NCBI RefSeq assembly: GCF_007829335.1
Contig: NZ_VIWO01000011.1
Span: forward strand, 62,001 to 126,000
From: Chitinophaga polysaccharea
GTDB lineage: Bacteria; Bacteroidota; Bacteroidia; Chitinophagales; Chitinophagaceae
Length of the DNA stretch: 64,000 nucleotides
Reading direction: 5' to 3'
The notes below the pieces were generated by a model. That model saw only the letters and a list, made by a program, of their open reading frames with translations, was not told the origin of the DNA and did no database searches. The position numbers and the translations under genes were made by a program. Shown here one piece after another: positions 54,269 to 62,563 of this stretch; position 1 is the stretch's first letter; each line of letters begins with the position of its first letter.

Positions 54269-54670
54269 TTACATGGCAGGAGCACCTGAACCATCTACAG
54301 TGACAGCTTCCGCTATCCCGTTGTTCAATGTGCGCACGCAATAACGATCTACCCCATTAACAGATTGTAAGGTGGTAATATCATATAATGCGGATCCGTA
54401 CTTCGATTCCAGCTTGTTCACTACATCCTGCGGAACATAAGTTTCCATTACAGGAAGTGCAGCCTGTGGCATCATATTCCCGGATTGCGCGGGTGCGACG
54501 ATTTCAATATGTTTCTTTTCTTCCTTACGCATTCTCCTCTCTTCCCTTCTTTCTTCTTTCTTCATATGGTGACGATGTCCCATCGTATGCCCAGTGGCAG
54601 TTGCAGGTATCATTCCTAAGGCAACCAGTCCTATACCTGCTACCAATACATAATTCATCACCTTTTTCAT
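54269..54670 (-). CDS. Small secreted protein with charged linker
   Basis: The 133-residue protein has a signal peptide (MKKVMNYVLVAGIGLVALGMIPATATG), a His/Met/Arg/Glu/Lys-rich segment (HRHHMKKEERREERRMRK) and a C-terminal region with VNKLESKYGSALYDITTLQ and YCVRTLNNG, reminiscent of PepSY-type repeats. The His-rich part could bind metal. I do not recognise a defined family. Confidence 0.6.
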   Translation of the reverse strand: MKKVMNYVLVAGIGLVALGMIPATATGHTMGHRHHMKKEERREERRMRKEEKKHIEIVAPAQSGNMMPQAALPVMETYVPQDVVNKLESKYGSALYDITTLQSVNGVDRYCVRTLNNGIAEAVTVDGSGAPAM

Positions 54671-55089
54671 AGTCTTATGGTTTTAGATGAAAGAATCTGT
54701 TACCAATACAAAGGTCCGTTATTAGGTATTACGCTGCGTATTTCCAGCAGGGTGAAGAGTAAGGGCACAATGCAGCTCAATAGCTGTAACCAGCACCCGT
54801 TAATCACTACAGCCGATAGCAGATAGAGCAGCAGTTGGCAATTTTAACATTGTATAAATATTGGATAGCAATTATGTGTAAGGCATCTCTTTGGAAATTG
54901 TTTTATTTTATCTAAATAAAATAAGATTACAATAAAATACCGTTTATATAATATCATCAGCATAGGTCTGGTAATCCTACCTGCGCTAAACGGCCCATTT
55001 TTTCTACCTTAGCCGGGAAAAGTCCGGTATTCCTTTGCATTTTTAAAAGGATATCTATCAATGGGCCGCATTACCCTTAACTTCCAACA
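54671..55089. other. Divergent intergenic region
   Basis: No gene is supported in this 419-bp stretch. A perfect AT-rich inverted repeat, TTATTTTAT (54903-54911) and ATAAAATAA (54916-54924), is centred in it and could be an operator for either flanking gene. Confidence 0.45.
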
Positions 55090-55788
55090 ATGAACAAACC
55101 ATATATCATCTGCCACATGGTGGCCTCCATCAACGGAAAAATACTTACCGAAAATTGGGAACATCCACAAAAAGTAAAGCAGTATTCTGCACTCTATAAT
55201 AAAATTCACGAAGACTATCACACACAGGGTTGGATACTTGGCCGGGTATCGCTGGAAAAAGATTTTTATGAGGGCGCCAAGGCAGAGCTCATCCAACCCA
55301 CCAATACCATGAGCAGGGCCCCTTTCATAGGCGACAAAACAGCCAAAAGCTTTGCGATAACCGTCGACACCAAAGGAAAACTAGCCTGGGATACCAATGA
55401 AATCGGTGGCGATCATATTATTGCCGTTCTTACTGAAGATGTCAGCGATGATTATCTCTACTACCTGCAGCGTAAAAAAATATCCTATGTCTTTGCCGGG
55501 AAGAAAGAAGTAGATATCAAAAAAGCATTACACCATCTTACCACCTTGTTTCCCATCAAACAGCTCATGCTGGAAGGCGGCAGTATCCTCAACGGCACTT
55601 TCCTCAATGAAGGGCTTATTGATGAATTCAGCGTACTCATTGTACCCATTGCGGATGGCACCCCCAATACCCCTACTGTCTTTGAAATTACCAACCAGGC
55701 CGGCAAAGGAAAAGCAGCTCTGCTGAAACTGGCGGGTGTGGAGAAGTTAGCGGGAGATGTGGTGTGGCTGAGATATGTGTCGAAATAG
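55090..55788 (+). CDS. RibD C-terminal/dihydrofolate-reductase-like protein
   Basis: The 232-residue protein starts MNKPYIICHMVASINGKIL, as in the RibD C-terminal domain, and has QLMLEGGSILNGTFLNEGLIDEFSVLIVP near the end, typical of that family's NADPH- and substrate-binding core. It is a stand-alone reductase, possibly on a pyrimidine-like substrate. It is followed within 14 bp by a Crp/Fnr-type regulator gene. Confidence 0.85.
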   Translation: MNKPYIICHMVASINGKILTENWEHPQKVKQYSALYNKIHEDYHTQGWILGRVSLEKDFYEGAKAELIQPTNTMSRAPFIGDKTAKSFAITVDTKGKLAWDTNEIGGDHIIAVLTEDVSDDYLYYLQRKKISYVFAGKKEVDIKKALHHLTTLFPIKQLMLEGGSILNGTFLNEGLIDEFSVLIVPIADGTPNTPTVFEITNQAGKGKAALLKLAGVEKLAGDVVWLRYVSK

Positions 55789-55802
55789 AAAATGTTTGCC
55801 CA

Positions 55803-56384
55803 ATGACCGACACTGCCTTCTTCCAAACCATATATCATCATCCTCTCCTCCGGGACCACGACTATAAAGCTATCGCCGAAGCGCATACGAAAATCGACCT
55901 GGCACCGGGCGCCCTGTTACTGGAAGCCGGCAAAACTGCCCGGGAATTTTATGCCATTGAACAGGGGCTATGCCGGTCGTTCCTGTATGATTATAATGGC
56001 AATGAGATAACTACCGAATATTATTGTCCGGGTGACATACTGATAGAATCTTTCTCTCTCTTTCAACGCATCCCTTCCAATGAAAACTTCCAGACGGTAT
56101 CGGCAGTAACCGCATGGAAGATATCTTATGATGATTTCCAGCAGCTGCTGCAAACAGTGGAAGGATTCCGGGAATGGGGACGACACTGGGCCACCCACCA
56201 GCTATTCGTTTTGAAACAACGCTCTATCCAGGCATTCATGATCAGCGCCACCGACCGATACCTGCAGCTGATAGCGACGAGACCAACCATCATCGCTCTT
56301 TCTCCTCTAAAGTACGTTGCTTCTTACCTGGGTATAACCGACAGCTCGCTGAGCCGGATCCGGAAAGAAATTACCGCAGGCTAG
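55803..56384 (+). CDS. Crp/Fnr-family regulator
   Basis: ATG 55803 gives 193 residues; the frame upstream overlaps the RibD-like gene. A cNMP-binding-like beta-roll (LAPGALLLEAGKTAREFYAIEQGLCRSFL) is followed by a long helix and a helix-turn-helix (YVASYLGITDSSLSRIRKEI). Fnr cysteines are absent. It probably controls the adjacent small reductase or VOC genes. Confidence 0.85.
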   Translation: MTDTAFFQTIYHHPLLRDHDYKAIAEAHTKIDLAPGALLLEAGKTAREFYAIEQGLCRSFLYDYNGNEITTEYYCPGDILIESFSLFQRIPSNENFQTVSAVTAWKISYDDFQQLLQTVEGFREWGRHWATHQLFVLKQRSIQAFMISATDRYLQLIATRPTIIALSPLKYVASYLGITDSSLSRIRKEITAG

Positions 56385-56464
56385 CATTTCTTGCCATAGG
56401 GCAAGTCCATTTTTACCGGCCCGTTTTAATTTTGAATCATTGATTCAACTTTAAAACAGGTAAT

Positions 56465-56848
56465 ATGAAAAATGCAGTGAATTGGTTTGAGATCTATACG
56501 TCCGATTTTAAGCGAGCTAAAAAATTCTATACAGACGTATTTAAATGTACGCTTACGGATCTGCCGGTCAGCAACGACAGGCATAGCCAGATGGAATACG
56601 CCGTTTTTGCCGGCGATGAACAGGCCCCCAACGCCCGTGGCGCCCTGGTAAAACTCGATGTAGCTCCGCCGGGAATTGGTGGCACCCTCATATACTTCGA
56701 TACCGCAGACATTGAACATACCCTCAGCCGCGTGGAAAGCGCCGGGGGTAAGGTTATCCGTCCCAAACAAGATATTGGCGAATACGGATTCATTGCATTG
56801 ATAGAAGATTCGGAAGGGAATATGATTGGGTTGCGGTCGATGGAGTAG
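56465..56848 (+). CDS. VOC-superfamily (glyoxalase-like) protein
   Basis: The 127-residue protein has the VOC beta-alpha-beta repeat: NWFEIYTSDFKRAKKFYTDVF and the second half TLIYFDTADIEHTLSRVESAGGKVIRP ending in DSEGNMIGLRSME, where the metal-binding Glu is expected. It may be a small glyoxalase or antibiotic-resistance-like protein. Its start lies 81 bp after the Crp/Fnr gene. Confidence 0.85.
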   Translation: MKNAVNWFEIYTSDFKRAKKFYTDVFKCTLTDLPVSNDRHSQMEYAVFAGDEQAPNARGALVKLDVAPPGIGGTLIYFDTADIEHTLSRVESAGGKVIRPKQDIGEYGFIALIEDSEGNMIGLRSME

Positions 56849-57196
56849 CCATCAAATGAAGCCTATTACCTCCTTTACAATCGAAATAAAAAACAAGTTG
56901 CTGTAGTATTGAACACTACCATTTGTCAACAATACAATAGCCATTCCGGTGGTTGGCTCTGTAAACAGCTAATTATCGTATTTTGCAGCTACGATCAGTA
57001 ATTCAGCAACCCTAACAGGAACAATGTTTGCAGAAAAAAATGGTAGCTCTTTTTTTCTAACAGGAAAAATAATTGATTCGCACATTGCAGGCAGGGATTA
57101 TCATGCTGTCCCTGAAACGCTCATCCGTTATAATTGGCCGTCCGGCAAGGAGGCGGGGCCTGTTAGATTATTTTTTAACCACTTAAATTTTTAACC
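56849..57196. other. Intergenic stretch
   Basis: A possible -7 element is at about 56978-56985 (GTATTTTG, imperfect), and a 56-codon open frame (57024-57194) ends two bases before the next ATG but resembles no family. I consider it non-coding leader. Confidence 0.35.
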
Positions 57197-57556
57197 ATGA
57201 CAGTTGAACAAATTGCATCTCGTTTGGCAGAATACTGCCGCAATGAAAAATTTACTGAGGCACAAGCGGAGTTGTATGCTGACGATGCGGTTAGTATAGA
57301 ACCTTACAGCACCCCTGATTTTGAGAAAGAGACCAAAGGACTGGCCGCCTTAAAGGAGAAAGATCAAAAATTTAACGCAATGGTGGAATCCAGGTTTGGC
57401 ACCACCGTGTCTACCCCGTTAATTGCCGGAAATTCATTTTGCTTTATGCTCACGATGGACGTCAAAATGAAAGGTAGAGACCGTGGGAAGATATCGGAAC
57501 TATGCGTGTATACTGTGAAGGACGGCAAAATTATTGCTGAGCAGTTTTTTATGTAA
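57197..57556 (+). CDS. SnoaL-like (NTF2-fold) protein
   Basis: The 119-residue protein (MTVEQIASRLAEYCRNEKFTEAQ) ends SELCVYTVKDGKIIAEQFFM and is clearly paralogous to the gene at 31968, whose end reads NELCIYHVADGKIVREQFFY. The pattern fits the NTF2/SnoaL fold. It stands alone, with no operon partner. Confidence 0.7.
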   Translation: MTVEQIASRLAEYCRNEKFTEAQAELYADDAVSIEPYSTPDFEKETKGLAALKEKDQKFNAMVESRFGTTVSTPLIAGNSFCFMLTMDVKMKGRDRGKISELCVYTVKDGKIIAEQFFM

Positions 57557-57575
57557 AGTAGCCATTATAGGTAAA

Positions 57576-57611
57576 GTAAGGGTCGCTTTTTTCTATAAAT
57601 CCGACCCTTAC
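57576..57611. terminator. Hairpin between convergent genes
   Basis: GTAAGGGTCG and CGACCCTTAC form a perfect 10-bp stem with a 16-base loop (T-rich). Confidence 0.5.
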
Positions 57612-57635
57612 CCCCTGCAATATATATACTCCGGC

Positions 57636-58319
57636 TCAATCCAGCACAAATCTATATCCAACCCCTTTGATCGTGAGTATCTGGAGGTTTTCATCTTCCT
57701 TTAAATGTATTCGCAGGCGGGTGATATATACATCCAGGTTCCGGCTGTTGAAAAAGGAATCGTGCCCCCACAGCAGATCAAGAATATTTTTCCTGCCGAT
57801 AATGCCGTCCCGTTTTTCGTATAGCAGTTTAAGCAGTTCGCTTTCCCGGTACGATAACTTTATTTCTTCATTGCCATGGGCGAGTACCTGTTTCTTTGTA
57901 TAAAAATGGAACTTACCAATCCTGACATGGTCTGCCATGGGAGCCGTGCTGGCAGGTGAGTAACGTAATACATTATCGATACGCACAATCAGTTCTTCCA
58001 TACTGAAAGGCTTCCGGATGTAATCGTTGCCGCCCAACGTAAATCCTTTCACCAAATCTGTGGTCTGGGTTTTGGCAGTGAGAAACAATATAGGTACTTC
58101 CGGGTTGATGTTGCGTATTTCGGCAGCCACTTCAAAGCCATCTTTGTTGGGCAACATCACATCCAGTATGCATACTGCGGGATCGATCGCTTTAAAAACA
58201 TCCAGCACGTTGGCGCCATCGCTTTCCAGCACTACCTCGAAGCCCCGCCGTTGCAGGCTTTCTTTTACGATCTTACCCAATGATAATTCATCCTCAACAT
58301 ATAGAATTTTAATCTTCAT
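57636..58319 (-). CDS. OmpR-family response regulator
   Basis: The 227-residue protein has a receiver with phosphoacceptor D53 (ILDVMLPNKDG), T82-like FLTAKTQT and the KPF motif, plus a winged helix C-terminus (NILDLLWGHDSFFNSRNLDVYITRLRIHLKED). Its start is one base after the stop of the histidine kinase gene, so it is translated from the same message. Its DNA site may be the CATTAAC repeats at 59900. Confidence 0.9.
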   Translation of the reverse strand: MKIKILYVEDELSLGKIVKESLQRRGFEVVLESDGANVLDVFKAIDPAVCILDVMLPNKDGFEVAAEIRNINPEVPILFLTAKTQTTDLVKGFTLGGNDYIRKPFSMEELIVRIDNVLRYSPASTAPMADHVRIGKFHFYTKKQVLAHGNEEIKLSYRESELLKLLYEKRDGIIGRKNILDLLWGHDSFFNSRNLDVYITRLRIHLKEDENLQILTIKGVGYRFVLD

Positions 58320-58320
58320 G

Positions 58321-59838
58321 TCATATCTTTTTTTGCCTTATGATGCGGCCTTTATCATAATAAATAACGGCAGCTTCTGCAAAAGGAATTTTAACGGAAA
58401 ATATACTGCCTTTATCTAACTCACTCTCAACTTCTATAAAGCCCATATGACGTTGAATAATATGTGACACATAGCTTAATCCAAGTCCATACCCCTTTGT
58501 ATTATGCCGGTTGCCATTAGGTATGCGGAAAAATTTCTCAAAGATCTTGCTTTTGTATTCTTTCGCAATGCCGATACCATTGTCCACTACACGAATTTCC
58601 AGGTATTGTTTATGGTCAATAATGTGTATTAGGATATTGGGTTCTTTTGAGCTATACTTCAACGCATTGTCGAGCAAATTATACAATACGCTGGTAAGAT
58701 GCAGCTTGTCGGCCATCACAATAAAATTGTTACCTGTAGTTTGCAGGGTGGTAACCGCCCGTTGTTTTTCGAACTGTAGTTTCATAGAGCTCATAACGCT
58801 TCTGGCTAACTCCCTGATGTCAAACTGTTCTTTATTGAGACCAATTTCCCTGTTTTCAAACATCGACAATTTTAACACCTTATCCACCAGTAAGCTGAGT
58901 CGCTGCATTTCGTGCGCGGAAATATCAAGGTATTCATGGGTAGTTTTACGGTCGTCGAGCACGTCAAAACTCCTCAGCGCTTCAATCGCTACATTCACCG
59001 TAGCAATGGGTGTTTTCAGCTCATGGGTCATATTGCTGATAAAGTCGTTTTTGAGCTGGGCCAGCTTCCGTTGTTGCTTCAGGTTGCGGTATAGCAGCAG
59101 GAAGGAGAAAATGGTGACGCCGAGTAATAGTACAGATATCAGTATCGGCTGACTAATACGCCGGAGCAGATACCAGCTGTTATTTTCAAAATTCACCTGG
59201 TAACTAATTGGTTTAGTAAAACCCACGGTAACAATATTATTCTCCAGGTCGTCGGGGAAAGGACCAAAGTAGCTGCGGGTGGTATCAGCAGGCACGGTAG
59301 TAACAGTAAAGCCGGCATCTATTTTTTCCCGCTGTAATGCTTTAGCATAGCGGTCTACCACCTCGTTGATTGTAATGGAATCACGGAGGGAATCCACGCC
59401 GGTGAGGAAATCAAATACCCGTACAGACGGCGCGTTCTGGGTACGGGCATACTGCACATTATAAGTTTCATGTACCGGTGGGTTTACCGTTTTTAGTGGT
59501 TCTGCCGATTGGTCATCGGCCTTCATTGCCACGATCATAGCCGGCTTTGCCCGTGCTATTGTAACCGTAGAATCCTTAAAACGTTCATGTAACACACTGG
59601 AAATCCCCATCACCCCTTCCCTGTCGGTAATGTGTATGCTGACGGTGGAATCCAGTTTCAGCTTGGTTGCCTGCAACCGGAAAATGGTTTCCCGGAAAAG
59701 AATATTGGTGCGGGATTTAAACAGCTTCTCTTCCTCCCGGTAATTCTTGCTTAGCCAGTATGCCTGGAAAGCAGTAATAAGCAGGATCGACAACGCTATC
59801 AGGAAAGCGGTAGCCGGTATGGAAAGTTTATAACGCAT
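58321..59838 (-). CDS. Sensor histidine kinase
   Basis: The 505-residue protein has TM1 (about 8-28), a large periplasmic segment (about 32-225), TM2 (about 228-250), then no HAMP but a HisKA domain with His272 (MTHELKTPIATVNVAIEAL) and HATPase boxes (NLLDNALKYSSK, GYGLGLSYV). The gene is first of a two-gene operon with the response regulator downstream. The large periplasmic part differs from known sensor domains. Confidence 0.9.
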   Translation of the reverse strand: MRYKLSIPATAFLIALSILLITAFQAYWLSKNYREEEKLFKSRTNILFRETIFRLQATKLKLDSTVSIHITDREGVMGISSVLHERFKDSTVTIARAKPAMIVAMKADDQSAEPLKTVNPPVHETYNVQYARTQNAPSVRVFDFLTGVDSLRDSITINEVVDRYAKALQREKIDAGFTVTTVPADTTRSYFGPFPDDLENNIVTVGFTKPISYQVNFENNSWYLLRRISQPILISVLLLGVTIFSFLLLYRNLKQQRKLAQLKNDFISNMTHELKTPIATVNVAIEALRSFDVLDDRKTTHEYLDISAHEMQRLSLLVDKVLKLSMFENREIGLNKEQFDIRELARSVMSSMKLQFEKQRAVTTLQTTGNNFIVMADKLHLTSVLYNLLDNALKYSSKEPNILIHIIDHKQYLEIRVVDNGIGIAKEYKSKIFEKFFRIPNGNRHNTKGYGLGLSYVSHIIQRHMGFIEVESELDKGSIFSVKIPFAEAAVIYYDKGRIIRQKKI

Positions 59839-59899
59839 GTGTGGTAAGTAATAACAATACTAACGCAAATCTATCAAATCCCAGGACCCCGCCAGAGAA

Positions 59900-59939
59900 C
59901 ATTAACCTAAATTAACATTAAGTCAAGCTACATTAACCT
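59900..59939. promoter_or_regulatory. CATTAAC direct repeats (two-component operator)
   Basis: CATTAAC at 59900, AATTAAC at 59910, CATTAAG at 59916 and CATTAAC at 59931 lie in the 150-bp gap between the kinase-regulator operon and the divergent GLPGLI gene. The 10- to 15-bp steps fit an OmpR-family site. A TAGCTTTA element at 59960 is a possible -7 box. Confidence 0.55.
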
Positions 59940-59988
59940 GTGTTGCCGCCAGAAGGAAATAGCTTTATTTTCTTAAAATATATACCAG

Positions 59989-60792
59989 ATGAAAAAAACT
60001 ATTTGTACGCTTCCCGCCCTGCTGATATTGCTTTCGGTATATGGGCAGCAAAAACAGGGAAAGGTGGTATATGAGCGCACCACACAGATGGAAATACACA
60101 TACAGGGATTGGCCGACGACATGGCGCAATCATTACCACGTTCGCATAAAGACAAGCTCGAAGTATTGTTTGCCAACGACCAGTCCCTTCGCCGCGCTGT
60201 GGAGGATAATACACCGGAAGAATTGGCAGAACCGGAAGGTGGTATGCAGGTACACATGGTAATGGCTGGCGCAGGAGATATAATCTACACCAACCTGGCA
60301 ACAGGACAAATAATAGAAGGAACTGAATTTGGCGCAAAAAATTATATCATCGCCGATAGCGTCCGGCATCCCAACTGGAAGCTCACCGGGGCCACCACTA
60401 CCATTCTGAACTATCCCTGTCAACAGGCAGTCATGCAGCGCATTGGCAAAAGATCCAGCACCACGATGGAAAACGGTAAACTGGAAACGAAAGAGGTAGC
60501 CGATACAGCCGACATCGTTGTCTGGTTCACGCCTTCCATCCCCGTATCGGCGGGGCCAGAGTACCAGGGACAGCTGCCAGGGCTGATCCTGGGAATTGAT
60601 ATCAACAACGGCCGCACGGTGTACACGGCCACCTCATTAAGCGACCAGGCAGATCTCACAGTGATCAAAGCGCCTTCAAAAGGAAAGAAAGTGACCCGGG
60701 CAGAATTTGAAAAAGAGCGGGATAAACTAATGGGAACGATGCAACGCAGTCACGGCGCCAGGGCGGCAGGAACCATACGTATTGCGCAGTAG
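59989..60792 (+). CDS. GLPGLI-family protein
   Basis: The 267-residue protein has a signal peptide (MKKTICTLPALLILLSVYGQ) and the GLPGLI-type motif GQLPGLILGIDINNGR at about 198-213. It is an exported Bacteroidota-specific family of unknown function. It is read away from the kinase-regulator operon, with repeats between, so it is the likely regulated output. Confidence 0.9.
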   Translation: MKKTICTLPALLILLSVYGQQKQGKVVYERTTQMEIHIQGLADDMAQSLPRSHKDKLEVLFANDQSLRRAVEDNTPEELAEPEGGMQVHMVMAGAGDIIYTNLATGQIIEGTEFGAKNYIIADSVRHPNWKLTGATTTILNYPCQQAVMQRIGKRSSTTMENGKLETKEVADTADIVVWFTPSIPVSAGPEYQGQLPGLILGIDINNGRTVYTATSLSDQADLTVIKAPSKGKKVTRAEFEKERDKLMGTMQRSHGARAAGTIRIAQ

Positions 60793-60950
60793 AAGTCAGT
60801 AATGATCAAAAAGCTCCGGGAGTAACCCAGTCATGGTCGGAAGAAATTTCGCCCATTTCTTTTATGTTTTAAAGTAAAGATCAGGGTCTCCTCCACATAA
60901 GACAACAATTTGAGCAATTGTCAGATCCCTGATTTATGAGATAGTGCCTC
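60793..60950 (-). other. Possible IS-end remnant
   Basis: On the minus strand, the segment begins GAGGCACTATCTCATAAA, matching the repeat at 15135-15152 with one mismatch, and runs into a 16-codon frame beginning MGEISSDHDWVTPGAF that stops at 60806. This resembles the end of an insertion sequence with a truncated coding start. The family is unknown. Confidence 0.35.
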
Positions 60951-60976
60951 TACTAAAGTGAAAGTTCCAATCACCA

Positions 60977-62467
60977 CTATCTCCAATATGGCTTCTCGTT
61001 GTCATAAGTAAATGGCCGTTCCAACCGTCCATCCCCAACTTCGTTGATAAGCCGGTATATCGTATTTGCCGGGACATGTTGAAATTCAATAACTCCAGTT
61101 GATTCACATTTCTTTGTAGCAAGTTTTTCCCATTTTCCATTAACGTCATAATATTCTAAAGTATATGATTCACCTTTAGCAACACTAGAACGCGCACCGG
61201 TATTTACTTTATCCAAACACATAATAGCATAAAAGCCACTTGACGGAGCCACTATATGTACGTTACCTGATGTATCTACCAAAAAAGTTTTACCAATAAG
61301 CCTATATCCATCCTGGATATCTGGAATACCTACACTATAGAGCATATCGACTCCCATATTTTTAAAAATCCCCTTATTGTCTGCTTCAACTTTACCCCAA
61401 AATACCGGGGTCCATCTACCATAATTATATACGCAGATATAGGCAAAAGGAACTTTGATATCTCCAGGTAGACTAAAGGGAATATTCACAGTCTCTCTGT
61501 GTTGGGTTGTGGCGTCAATCCAATGATCATTCTTTAAGTAAGGAATAGCAAAATTGTAGCCGCCTACGAGCGGTTTGATCTCTGTTGACCATATCCTTTG
61601 GTTTTTGAAGGTCATCCAAAATATTTTACTAGCATTGGCTAAGCGATTTCTTTCAGGAGTGACCATTTTTCCCGTAGAATCCATAAAAAGAACTTCTGCA
61701 TGATCTCCATTTTTACTTCCCCATTTAGGCACAAGGGCAACCGTAGCTGGAATACCAGCAGATTTAAGCATATAGGCATATAGAATTGCGTAATGATAGC
61801 ATGCACCTTTCTTAATACAAAGTAATTCGTCTAACGAAGGAGAATGGCTGAGTATAGTATGATCATCTCCCGAAAAGCTAAACCATTTACCAACTTCTCT
61901 ATTAAGCTTCCAATAAACGACATCAGTGTTAGCTTTTTCATAGGCCATAGAATCAATAACCGTCCGATACTGTTCTATGAAAAAATCTATGTTCTTGCTT
62001 GGTGCCTCCCGCAGCACCTTATATGGTAACAGATAATTTAAAAATAAGCTATCAGGTTTATCTTTAGTCCATGGATATCGTCGCCACATTCCCACCGCCT
62101 GCTCTATATGTCTATCGATATAATCGGTAGAAAAAATCTGCAAATCACTCACTTCCTCTCTTTTATAATCAAGATCCATATTGGTTAACATCGCATCAAG
62201 AATACTATCATTAGCAATAGTATCTAGCCGGATATCTCTCTCACGCCCAGTCGCATTATCTATAAATGTAATCTTCTCAGATGTAAGGTCTCTATTATTC
62301 TCTCGTAAATACAAAACAGATTTCAGATATAAACTATCTCCCTTTTTTGAATACTTCTCAATTAAGGTGCTCCAATTCACTGATTCTCTTTTACAGCCAC
62401 TTAACAAGCAAATTACAACTCCTAAAAGAATCGTAGGAGAAAGTCGTTGTGTAAAGTTCATCGTCAT
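60977..62467 (-). CDS. Transglutaminase-like lipoprotein
   Basis: I use ATG 62467 (496 residues; ATG 62461 is an alternative). A lipobox LLSGC follows the signal peptide. The transglutaminase core has Cys in CIKKGACYHYAILYAYML, His in NGDHAEVLF and the late DATTQHRE. The protein probably acts at the outer face or in the periplasm on peptides or peptidoglycan. A second Bacteroidota-type beta-rich domain follows the core. Confidence 0.85.
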   Translation of the reverse strand: MTMNFTQRLSPTILLGVVICLLSGCKRESVNWSTLIEKYSKKGDSLYLKSVLYLRENNRDLTSEKITFIDNATGRERDIRLDTIANDSILDAMLTNMDLDYKREEVSDLQIFSTDYIDRHIEQAVGMWRRYPWTKDKPDSLFLNYLLPYKVLREAPSKNIDFFIEQYRTVIDSMAYEKANTDVVYWKLNREVGKWFSFSGDDHTILSHSPSLDELLCIKKGACYHYAILYAYMLKSAGIPATVALVPKWGSKNGDHAEVLFMDSTGKMVTPERNRLANASKIFWMTFKNQRIWSTEIKPLVGGYNFAIPYLKNDHWIDATTQHRETVNIPFSLPGDIKVPFAYICVYNYGRWTPVFWGKVEADNKGIFKNMGVDMLYSVGIPDIQDGYRLIGKTFLVDTSGNVHIVAPSSGFYAIMCLDKVNTGARSSVAKGESYTLEYYDVNGKWEKLATKKCESTGVIEFQHVPANTIYRLINEVGDGRLERPFTYDNEKPYWR

Positions 62468-62563
62468 AAATTTCAAGGTACATGATGTGCAATAACTCAA
62501 GGTAAATTAGCATCAGAAGGCACCCAACATAATCCTTTAAAAGGTCTATATACTACCCACCTA

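Noticed and set aside
54677..54829. 50-codon plus-strand frame upstream of 55090
   Set aside because: No family, no ribosome site, and located in an AT-rich divergent promoter region.
57024..57194. 56-codon open frame ending 2 bases before ATG 57197
   Set aside because: No recognisable family, no conserved composition, and its position suits a 5' leader; left as intergenic.
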